Below, one piece after another: positions 36,823 to 43,796 of a DNA stretch of 64,000 nt. The position numbers and the translations under genes are program-made. The stretch is from an uncultured Lachnospiraceae bacterium (lineage in GTDB: Bacteria > Bacillota > Clostridia > Lachnospirales > Lachnospiraceae), in assembly GCA_910587935.1 (NCBI GenBank), contig CAJUNP010000002.1, positions 82,823 to 146,822 of the forward strand, read 5' to 3'. Below the pieces are notes generated by a model that worked only from the letters and a program-made list of their open reading frames with translations, ran no database searches and was not told the origin of the DNA. Every line of letters starts with the position of its first letter. Within the stretch, counting starts at the first letter, position 1.

Positions 36823-38641
36823 AGATCCTTTCCTCCTCTCTTTTTTTCCGGTAATATCTGGCCTGCAGCGCAAACATCCTGGCATATGCGCCGTCCTGTT
36901 TCATCAGATATTCATGATCTCCCTCCTCAACTATACGCCCTTTTTCCATGAAAAGAATTCTGTCGCAAAATCTGGTGGAGCTTAATCTGTGAGAAATGAA
37001 AATGCCCGTTTTGGCCTGCAGCATGGCGTCATATTTTTCGTACATTTCGCTTTCCGCAATCGGATCAAGAGCTGCCGCAGGCTCGTCGAGAATGACTGTC
37101 GGCGCGTCCTTGTAAAGCGCTCTCGCCAGCATAAGCTTTTGCAGTTCTCCGCCGGAAAGGCTCACGCCTTCTTCATCCAGGTCTTTATTCATGGCGGTGT
37201 CAGGGCCCTTAGGAAGAGACGCCGCTTTTTCCCAAAGCCCCGCTTTCTCAAGACTTTCCCGAAGCCGCTTTTTATCCTCCTGTCCCGTCCCAAGGCAGGA
37301 AACGTTTTCTGCCAGAGGAAAAGAAAAAGCAAACACATCCTGAAACACGACGGAAAATTCTTTAAAAACCTCTTTACGGGTCAGCGTATCCATGTCCTGT
37401 CCGTCCAGATATATTTTCCCCTGCGTCGGACGGTAAATTCCGCACAAAAGCTTAATCAGCGTGGTCTTCCCGGCTCCGTTTAACCCCACCAAAGCCAGCC
37501 TTTCCCCCGGACGGATCGTAAGATTCAAATCATGAATTGTATCCGCATCGCTTCCCCCATATCGAAAACATATATGTTCCAGGCGTATTTCATGAATACT
37601 GCCGGGATTTTTAAGCGTTTCTTCTCCATCCTCTTTCAAAACTCCGTATTCCATAAAATCTCTGTAATCGTCCATAATCTTCTTGTTTACATAACTTTGT
37701 TGCAAAGCGTCGAATAAACCGTTCATCCAGATTTCAACTCCCGCCACAATCCCCACATACAGCAGAAATACCGGAAGCGTCAGGTTTCCCTTTGCCATTT
37801 CCATAATCAGCCATCCGTAAACGGCCGCATTTCTTATAAAGGCAAGCGCCGCTCCTGCGATTCCCGCGGCGGTCACGGCAGTCGTCCCTTTATCGATCAG
37901 GGCAGTCACCTTCCCGATCCATTCATGAAACTCCCCGAGAAACCACCGGTCCATCCGGTAAAGCCTGATGTCCTTTCCGTTTCCGGGGGCAATGGATTCC
38001 CGTTTCAAATACATCAGGCCATTGAGATTCTCACGTGCTTCCTCTTCCATTTTATATTCCCGTTTTCCGGCAAGACTGTGGAACCACGCCGTACACATAG
38101 TCTGCAAAGTCAGAAGGAGCAGCAAAAGCAGGCTGTAGCGTCCTACGATTACCCCATAAACCACAAGTCCGCCAAAATGAATCAGAATATCCCAGAAACC
38201 TGCGGCAAAAGCCTCTATTCCCTGTTCGTTACCGGAATAAAGATTTCGGGACGCCGCCCGCCGCTTTTGCTGTCCCTGTGTGCTCTCCAGGCTCTGCCCG
38301 TCCATCTCCAGACTTTTTTTGTCTAACTCCGGCCCCATTTTACCGCGGAACAGAAACAAAAGTTTCACCCGAAGCTGTCTGACATGGCTTTGCAAAAACC
38401 GCACCGTCTGCAGCAATATAATATAGCCTGCTGCCATTGCAAGAATCTGCCCGGCCGGGCCGGAGCTTACCAGGCAGGCTGCCACCACCCCCGCCAGCGC
38501 AGCCTCCAGAAAGGGCAGCATAATACTCAAAACCGCATCCCCGGCGCATACCGCCAACGAAAAGACGCCTGTTTTTTCCCGCATATAATGAAATGTATAC
38601 CGATATTGATCCCAGATGGAATGTTTTTTTCTATCCTGCAT
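36815..38641 (-). CDS. ABC exporter half-transporter, first gene of the pair
   Basis: 608 residues: a membrane domain with about six helices (residues 20-320) and an ATPase with Walker A GLNGAGKTTL, signature LSGGELQKLMLARAL, Walker B TVILDEPAAALDP and His switch FISHRL. It is close in design to the next gene, with which it likely pairs. AAAGGAG precedes the start. The promoter and a pair of 9-bp direct repeats are in the 118-base gap between this gene and the histidine kinase gene. No precursor peptide, peptidase domain or immunity gene was found beside it. Confidence 0.88.
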   Translation of the reverse strand: MQDRKKHSIWDQYRYTFHYMREKTGVFSLAVCAGDAVLSIMLPFLEAALAGVVAACLVSSGPAGQILAMAAGYIILLQTVRFLQSHVRQLRVKLLFLFRGKMGPELDKKSLEMDGQSLESTQGQQKRRAASRNLYSGNEQGIEAFAAGFWDILIHFGGLVVYGVIVGRYSLLLLLLLTLQTMCTAWFHSLAGKREYKMEEEARENLNGLMYLKRESIAPGNGKDIRLYRMDRWFLGEFHEWIGKVTALIDKGTTAVTAAGIAGAALAFIRNAAVYGWLIMEMAKGNLTLPVFLLYVGIVAGVEIWMNGLFDALQQSYVNKKIMDDYRDFMEYGVLKEDGEETLKNPGSIHEIRLEHICFRYGGSDADTIHDLNLTIRPGERLALVGLNGAGKTTLIKLLCGIYRPTQGKIYLDGQDMDTLTRKEVFKEFSVVFQDVFAFSFPLAENVSCLGTGQEDKKRLRESLEKAGLWEKAASLPKGPDTAMNKDLDEEGVSLSGGELQKLMLARALYKDAPTVILDEPAAALDPIAESEMYEKYDAMLQAKTGIFISHRLSSTRFCDRILFMEKGRIVEEGDHEYLMKQDGAYARMFALQARYYRKKREEERIYE

Positions 38642-38675
38642 ATCCGTTCTTCTCCTTTCCCAAATCCGGTGATGG

Positions 38676-38681
38676 ATTATA
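38676..38681 (-). promoter_or_regulatory. -10 element of the ABC exporter promoter
   Basis: TATAAT on the minus strand, but the -35 position 17 bases upstream reads TACCGG or similar, a poor match. A promoter without -35 fits activator control, and the LytTR-type repeats lie 34 bases further upstream of the -10. Confidence 0.55.
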
Positions 38682-38715
38682 TTGTAAAACAGGAATCCCC
38701 GGTATTGGGAATTCC

Positions 38716-38745
38716 TGCACGAAACGTCTCATTTTTTGCACGAAA
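38716..38745 (-). promoter_or_regulatory. Candidate LytTR-regulator binding site (two 9-bp direct repeats)
   Basis: TTTCGTGCA occurs twice in the same orientation, at 38737-38745 and 38716-38724, separated by 12 bases, a 21-bp period (two helix turns). LytTR-type regulators (AgrA, VirR, ComE) bind 9-bp direct repeats with a 12-bp gap. The repeats would lie at about -76 to -47 relative to the expected exporter start site. The LytTR regulator encoded 1.3 kb upstream is the likely ligand; this link is inference. Confidence 0.6.
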
Positions 38746-38759
38746 AACTTTGCGGTGTG

Positions 38760-39956
38760 TTAAAGGTCCAGCGGCAGGGTCACTTCCGCCGCAAAAATTC
38801 CGGCCTCGTTAGCCAGGTTCAAAAACCCTCCGTATTTGTCTACAGCGGCCTTGACCCTTTTCATGCCAAGCCCATGGTTGCCTCTTTTTTTTGTAATATA
38901 ATTTCTCGCCTCAAAATCCGGCTCCCGGCTTGCGGAGTTTTGGACGGAAAGATACATCTGACTCTTATTGACGGTCATATAAACGCGTAAAAACCGGTTC
39001 TCTTTTTCCACCATCGCACAGGCTTCCAACGCATTGTCCAGCAAATTCCCAAGTATAACGCATAAATCCACATCCTCCACGGACAGCTTCTTTGGCGCCC
39101 TGGCCTTACAGTTAACGGAAATCTCCTGCCGTCCTGCCAGCGTCAGTTTACTGTTTAAAATAGCGTCTACCATCAGATTACCGGATCGGACAAAAGTATC
39201 CACCCGGTCCAGTTCCCGCTCCAGCTTATCCAGATATTCGCGTATTTCTTTCAGATTCCCCAGGGTAAGCTGAGCCTTCATCACCTGCATATGATTGTGA
39301 TAATCGTGTCTCCATCCCCGCATATCCATGTAAACGCTCTTTATTTCAGAATACTGATGCTCCATAAGTTCCGTCCGAAACTGCTCCGTGCGGAAATCAA
39401 AACCCTTTTTGTAGAAAAACAGGGTTCCCTCCACCGCAAGGAACAACAGCGCTTCCAGCAAAATGCCGCCCCACAGCAGAAGCCTTCTTAAAAAGTCCGC
39501 CGTTTCTATCTGTCCCGTACAGCCGGCCAGCCATAGAAAACCGGAAATAATACCATAAGACGCCGCTGTCAGCGCCCCGTTCCACACACGGAGGCTTTCC
39601 CGTTTCTGCGCCAACAGCAGCAGAAAAAGCAGCATGATACATCCGTGAAATACAAAAACATAAGATCCGGGAACCATCGCTCCTGCAGCGATGCAAATTC
39701 CCGGCAGCAAATATCTCCACCACTGCCGTTTCAATGGTTCTCTGTCAAAAAACAACGTATACAGCAGCATAATTCCGCTCACCAAAAGCCACGCCGCCCA
39801 AAGCGGAATCAGAAAGGAGCACAGCAAAAGCCCGGCCGTAAGGCAAAAACCCAGCGCCCTCTTTCCCGCTCCTTTTTCGATACTTCCCATCTGCTCCGCA
39901 TAATACCAATAGGTACACAGCCATATAAACTGAAAAATCCCCTGCTCCATCCGCAT
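38760..39956 (-). CDS. GHKL-type sensor histidine kinase (AgrC-like)
   Basis: 398 residues: six or seven N-terminal membrane helices (about 1-185), a dimerisation segment with the phosphoacceptor His in MRGWRHDYHNHMQVMK, and a GHKL ATP-binding domain with N box ILGNLLDNALEACAMV and G box RGNHGLGMKRVKAAVDKYGG. It belongs with kinases that sense peptides or membrane signals and act on LytTR regulators. It follows the regulator gene by 40 bases. No agrB or agrD-like gene is near, so it is not a complete agr quorum system. Confidence 0.88.
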   Translation of the reverse strand: MRMEQGIFQFIWLCTYWYYAEQMGSIEKGAGKRALGFCLTAGLLLCSFLIPLWAAWLLVSGIMLLYTLFFDREPLKRQWWRYLLPGICIAAGAMVPGSYVFVFHGCIMLLFLLLLAQKRESLRVWNGALTAASYGIISGFLWLAGCTGQIETADFLRRLLLWGGILLEALLFLAVEGTLFFYKKGFDFRTEQFRTELMEHQYSEIKSVYMDMRGWRHDYHNHMQVMKAQLTLGNLKEIREYLDKLERELDRVDTFVRSGNLMVDAILNSKLTLAGRQEISVNCKARAPKKLSVEDVDLCVILGNLLDNALEACAMVEKENRFLRVYMTVNKSQMYLSVQNSASREPDFEARNYITKKRGNHGLGMKRVKAAVDKYGGFLNLANEAGIFAAEVTLPLDL

Positions 39957-39996
39957 GATTGTCCCTTTCTTTCAGACCGCAAAACGACGATACCGG

Positions 39997-40728
39997 TCAA
40001 CGTTCGGCATAGTAGGCAAGATATGCCAGATTCAGGGCCTCCCATCTGTTGCGGGAAACCGGAAGAACTTCACCGGTATCCATGCGCACTTCCCTTTTGG
40101 AAATCCTGCTTACATAAGCAAGGTTTACCACGTAAGACCTGTGAATTCTGAAAAAACCGCCGCTCAATTCCGCAAGGCGGGCTTCCATCTCACGGATTCC
40201 TGTTCTGCCCGTCTGCACATCTTCCGCCCCCGCCGCCGAAACGCAGTGCACCTGCGTATCATGGGCATCGCTCTCCAGATAACAGATATCCGAAAGCTTT
40301 ACCCTCGCCATGCCTTCCGCCGTCCTGAGCACAAGGACCGGCTCCTCTTTCAGGCTCCGCTCTTTTGCTTTGTCAAGACAGGCAAAAAACCTTGCTTTGT
40401 CCACCGGCTTAATCAAATAAGATACGGCTTCCACATCATAACCTTCCAGCGCATACTCCGCAAGTCCCGTCGCAAATATAATCTGTGCCGCTCCCCCTTC
40501 CTCCCGCAGTCTGCGGGCAAGGCGGATCCCGTTCATCCCCGGCATATCGATGTCCAGAATTATAATATCCGCATCCTTCTTATCTTCCCACAGGAACAAA
40601 AACTGCTCCGCATTCCTGCATAAGGTTATCTTTGCTTCACATTTCCTCTCCGCGGACCATGTCCTGACCAGCGTTTCCATAAGGGAAAGCGACGCCGTTT
40701 CGTCATCGCAGATTATAAATTTAAGCAT
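39997..40728 (-). CDS. LytTR-family response regulator
   Basis: 243 residues: a receiver domain (1-120) with Asp59 as phosphoacceptor (IIILDIDMPGMNGI), conserved Asp8-Asp9 and Lys near 108 (YLIKPVDKARF), and a C-terminal LytTR DNA-binding domain (about 138-240: LSDICYLESDAHDTQVH, FRIHRSYVVNLAYVSRI). It likely activates the ABC exporter operon next to it through the 21-bp-period repeats. GGAGGTG is seven bases from the ATG. Confidence 0.9.
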   Translation of the reverse strand: MLKFIICDDETASLSLMETLVRTWSAERKCEAKITLCRNAEQFLFLWEDKKDADIIILDIDMPGMNGIRLARRLREEGGAAQIIFATGLAEYALEGYDVEAVSYLIKPVDKARFFACLDKAKERSLKEEPVLVLRTAEGMARVKLSDICYLESDAHDTQVHCVSAAGAEDVQTGRTGIREMEARLAELSGGFFRIHRSYVVNLAYVSRISKREVRMDTGEVLPVSRNRWEALNLAYLAYYAER

Positions 40729-40799
40729 TTACGCACCTCCGCATATCCTGTTTTCCCGAATATCCCTTCGTTCTTTGTCACGGTTCTGACGGCAGTTAA

Positions 40800-40828
40800 A
40801 TTATAGCAGATCTAAAACGTACGGTAAA
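40800..40828 (-). promoter_or_regulatory. Promoter of the LytTR regulator-kinase operon
   Basis: Minus-strand TTTACC (40823-40828), 17 bases, TATAAT (40800-40805). No copy of the TTTCGTGCA repeat is near it, so autoregulation by the same site is not suggested. Confidence 0.55.
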
Positions 40829-40893
40829 CTGTCTCAATTTATAAAAGCTTTGTAAAATCAACGTTTTGTACCGAAAAAAGTACACGTCTGCGC

Positions 40894-40922
40894 TTGACTC
40901 AATTTCTCTATAATCATATAAT
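40894..40922 (+). promoter_or_regulatory. Promoter of the pyruvate formate-lyase operon
   Basis: TTGACT (40894-40899), 17 bases, TATAAT (40917-40922), about 73 bases before the pflB start codon. Near-consensus, in keeping with a highly expressed fermentation enzyme. Confidence 0.7.
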
Positions 40923-40994
40923 GAAACCATAAGAGTTAGTTTATCAGGAACTATTAATTTCACTAATTCAATACAAATAGGAGGCTATTTCAAA

Positions 40995-43034
40995 ATGAGA
41001 CCAGAATGGAATGATTTTGTAGGCGGCAAATGGGACAAAGAAATTAACGTACGTGATTTCATCCAGAGAAATTACACTCCCTATGACGGAGACGAGTCCT
41101 TTTTAGCCGAAGCTACGCAGAACACAAAAGACTTATGGAACATGGTGCTTGACTTACAGAAGAAAGAGCGTGAAGCAGGCGGCGTCCTGGATATGGATAC
41201 CAAGGTTGTTTCCACTATTACTTCTCACGGCCCCGGCTACCTTGATAAAAGCAAAGAAACGATCGTAGGCTTCCAGACTGACAAGCCTTTTAAACGTTCC
41301 TTACAGCCTTACGGCGGTATTCGTATGGCAGAAAAAGCATGTTCCGATAACGGATATGAAGTTGATCCCGAAATCAGCGAGTTCTTCTCTACCCATAGAA
41401 AAACCCATAACGCAGGCTGTTTTGACGCTTACAATCAGGAAATGCGCGCATGCCGTTCTTCTCATATTATCACAGGTCTTCCTGATGCTTACGGACGCGG
41501 ACGTATCATCGGCGATTACAGACGTGTCGCTCTCTATGGTATTGACAGACTGATTGAAGATAAACAGGCACAGAAGGATTCTACCGGACGTGTTATGACC
41601 GATGAAGTAATCCGTCTCCGCGAAGAAATTTCCGAGCAGATCGTTGCTTTAAAGATGATGAAAGAAATGGCTGCTTCCTATGGATGCGACATTTCCAAAC
41701 CTTCAGGCAACGTTCAGGAAGCGATCCAGGCCGTTTACTTTGGATATCTTTGCTCCGTAAAAGAGCAGAACGGCGCTGCAATGTCCCTGGGACGTACTTC
41801 CACTTTCCTGGATGTTTACGCGCAGAGAGACCTTGCTAACGGCACCTTTACAGAAGAACAGATTCAGGAATTTGTTGATCATTTCATTATGAAACTGCGC
41901 TGCATTAAATTTGCACGTACTCCTGAGTACAATCAGATTTTTGCCGGCGATCCCGTATGGGTAACCGAATCCCTCGGCGGTGTTGGTGTGGACGGACGTC
42001 ATATGGTAACCAAAATGAGCTTCCGTTATCTGCATACCCTTACCAACCTTGGACCTTCTCCGGAGCCGAACCTTACGGTTCTGTGGTCCACCAGACTTCC
42101 TGAGAACTGGAAGAGATACTGCGCTAAGATGTCTATCCAGACTTCTTCCATCCAGTATGAGAACGACGATTTGATGAGAGTAACCCACGGCGACGATTAC
42201 GGTATTGCATGCTGCGTATCTTCCATGGTTATCGGTAAGGAAATGCAGTTCTTCGGTGCACGTGCTAACGTTGCTAAATGTATGCTGTACGCATTAAACG
42301 GCGGTGTTGACGAGGTTACCAAGAAACAGGTTGGTCCCAAATACCGTCCTGTAGCAGGCGACGTGCTTGATTACGATGATGTGTGGGATAAATTCATGGA
42401 TATGCTGGAATGGCAGGCTGACGTTTATGTTAACACCTTAAATATCATTCACTATATGCATGACAAATACTGCTATGAGAGAGCAGAAATGGCTCTTCAT
42501 GACAGGGATGTAAAACGCTACTTTGCAACAGGTGTTGCAGGTCTTTCCATCGTAGCTGACTCACTGTCCGCTATTAAATATGCTAAGGTTGAAGTAATCC
42601 GTGATGAAGACGGCATTATTGTTGACTTCAAGACCACCGGTGACTTCCCTAAATACGGTAATGATGATGACCGCGTTGACTCTATTGCACAGGAAGTTGT
42701 TCATAGATTTATGACTGCAATCCGCAGACATCATACCTATAGAAATGGCGTTCCTACCACTTCTATTTTGACCATTACTTCTAATGTAACTTATGGTAAA
42801 GCAACCGGTAATACGCCTGACGGACGTAAGAAAGGCCAGCCTTTCGCTCCCGGCGCGAACCCGATGCACGGACGTGATACCCACGGTGCGGTAGCATCTC
42901 TCTCCTCCGTATCCAAGCTTCCGTTCAACGATGCGCAGGATGGTATCTCCAATACCTTTACCATTATTCCCGGAGCGCTTGGAAAGGAAGACAAAGTCTT
43001 CTCCGGCGACATCGAATTAGACCTGAACAACTAA
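40995..43034 (+). CDS. pflB: Pyruvate formate-lyase large subunit lacking the glycyl-radical domain
   Basis: 679 residues. The pyruvate/CoA active-site pair Cys406-Cys407 (GIACCVSSM) and substrate-site motifs throughout the alpha/beta barrel are those of PFL (formate acetyltransferase), which turns pyruvate and CoA into acetyl-CoA and formate. The protein stops at ALGKEDKVFSGDIELDLNN, exactly where one-piece PFLs continue into the glycyl-radical domain (full length is about 750-760). The missing part is encoded 335 bases downstream as its own gene, so the active enzyme must be assembled from two chains. GGAGG precedes the start. Codon use (many TTC, GGT) suggests strong expression. Confidence 0.93.
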   Translation: MRPEWNDFVGGKWDKEINVRDFIQRNYTPYDGDESFLAEATQNTKDLWNMVLDLQKKEREAGGVLDMDTKVVSTITSHGPGYLDKSKETIVGFQTDKPFKRSLQPYGGIRMAEKACSDNGYEVDPEISEFFSTHRKTHNAGCFDAYNQEMRACRSSHIITGLPDAYGRGRIIGDYRRVALYGIDRLIEDKQAQKDSTGRVMTDEVIRLREEISEQIVALKMMKEMAASYGCDISKPSGNVQEAIQAVYFGYLCSVKEQNGAAMSLGRTSTFLDVYAQRDLANGTFTEEQIQEFVDHFIMKLRCIKFARTPEYNQIFAGDPVWVTESLGGVGVDGRHMVTKMSFRYLHTLTNLGPSPEPNLTVLWSTRLPENWKRYCAKMSIQTSSIQYENDDLMRVTHGDDYGIACCVSSMVIGKEMQFFGARANVAKCMLYALNGGVDEVTKKQVGPKYRPVAGDVLDYDDVWDKFMDMLEWQADVYVNTLNIIHYMHDKYCYERAEMALHDRDVKRYFATGVAGLSIVADSLSAIKYAKVEVIRDEDGIIVDFKTTGDFPKYGNDDDRVDSIAQEVVHRFMTAIRRHHTYRNGVPTTSILTITSNVTYGKATGNTPDGRKKGQPFAPGANPMHGRDTHGAVASLSSVSKLPFNDAQDGISNTFTIIPGALGKEDKVFSGDIELDLNN

Positions 43035-43088
43035 GGGTCGAAGACTTCAGTCTTCTCCGGCGACATTGAGCTGGACCTTAACAACTAA
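42996..43088 (+). repeat. Duplicated 3' end of pflB with synonymous divergence
   Basis: Two 39-base copies (42996-43034 and 43050-43088) both encode VFSGDIELDLNN plus stop. They differ at five positions, all third-base or synonymous Leu changes. The second copy is out of frame with its flank and sits right before the ribosome site of the next gene. It looks like a leftover end from recombination between two pfl alleles. Confidence 0.75.
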
Positions 43089-43102
43089 TCGAGGTGACTT
43101 AT

Positions 43103-43306
43103 ATGGATGAAAAATCAATGATTGATGATCTTGTAAAAATGCTTGATTCCGGTGTGACGGAAGGCGTAGGTCATATCAATGTGGAATCTTCCGAGGCAGA
43201 CGATAATTCAAAAGAAGTTCAGACTATGGGTTGTACAGATTGTTCAAGAACCCCCCTGGCATGCAGCGTTCCCACGCTGCATCAGGGGCTGGACGATTAT
43301 CAATAG
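43103..43306 (+). CDS. Cys-motif small protein related to the glycyl-radical domain N-terminus
   Basis: 67 residues, ATG at 43103 with GAGG eight bases ahead. Residues 7-28 align without gaps to residues 9-30 of the glycyl-radical subunit gene that follows, with 10 identities in 22 (shared LV, LD, GxH and NV). The rest differs: no glycyl-radical loop, but Cys44-x2-Cys47-x6-Cys54 (GCTDCSRTPLACSVP) and an acidic tail. It appears to be a paralogue that could dock on the same surface of the PFL core while carrying a metal or redox site. No function is known to me; docking is inference. It lies between the two PFL genes in one transcript. Confidence 0.75.
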   Translation: MDEKSMIDDLVKMLDSGVTEGVGHINVESSEADDNSKEVQTMGCTDCSRTPLACSVPTLHQGLDDYQ

Positions 43307-43369
43307 TCAATAATTGGTTCCAAATCCGATAATTTGATTCATAATACAAACACGAAAGGAGTTTTTACA

Positions 43370-43615
43370 ATGGCAGGAGAAAATCATGCACAGGTTGATA
43401 ACCTTGTAAACTTATTGGATGGCTATGCAACAAAAGGCGGCCACCACTTAAACGTTAACGTTTTAAACAGAGATATGTTACTTGACGCTCAGAAGCATCC
43501 TGAGAATTATCCTCAGCTTACGATCCGCGTATCCGGATATGCTGTTAACTTTATCAAGTTAACTCCCGAGCAGCAGGCAGATGTAATTTCCCGTACATTC
43601 CATGAAGCAATCTAG
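43370..43615 (+). CDS. Glycyl-radical subunit of split pyruvate formate-lyase (GrcA-like)
   Basis: 81 residues. It corresponds to the C-terminal domain of PFL: VDNLVNLLDGYATKGGHH, then LNVNVLNRDMLLDAQKHPENYPQLT and the radical loop RVSGYAVNF with Gly56 as the radical site, ending FIKLTPEQQADVISRTFHEAI. E. coli GrcA (YfiD) is a stand-alone spare of this domain, but there PflB is full length; here the large subunit lacks it, so this protein should be essential for activity. The ATG at 43370 has AAAGGAG eight bases upstream. A strong terminator follows. Confidence 0.92.
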   Translation: MAGENHAQVDNLVNLLDGYATKGGHHLNVNVLNRDMLLDAQKHPENYPQLTIRVSGYAVNFIKLTPEQQADVISRTFHEAI

Positions 43616-43634
43616 TTTTCATGTATGACGCACA

Positions 43635-43671
43635 GGCTTCGGACCGGTTAACGGTTTCGGAGCCTTTTTTT
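43635..43671 (+). terminator. Terminator of the split pfl operon
   Basis: Stem GGCTTCGGACCG/CGGTTTCGGAGCC with G-U pairs and a short GTTAA loop, followed by seven T. It begins about 20 bases after the glycyl-radical subunit stop codon. Confidence 0.8.
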
Positions 43672-43713
43672 GAAAACTTTTTTATGAATATTAAAAAACT
43701 TTCTTAATTCCTA

Positions 43714-43741
43714 TTGTCGTCAGGCAAAAAAGGTCTATAAT
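43714..43741 (+). promoter_or_regulatory. Promoter of the MATE transporter gene
   Basis: TTGTCG (43714-43719), 16 bases, TATAAT (43736-43741); about 55 bases before the start codon. It shows the MATE gene has its own transcript after the pfl terminator. Confidence 0.55.
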
Positions 43742-43796
43742 CGAGTTACAGGTTATAATACGGCATAAAATTTCACGAAAAGGATGTAATTGTAAA

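Noticed and set aside
38760..40728. Complete agr quorum-sensing system
   Set aside because: Kinase and regulator are of the AgrC/AgrA type, but no AgrB-like protease or AgrD-like peptide gene is found within several kb.
43020..43370. pflB truncation as a simple frameshift or sequencing error
   Set aside because: The missing radical domain is not in another frame directly after the stop. It is 335 bases away with its own ribosome site, and an unrelated small gene lies between.
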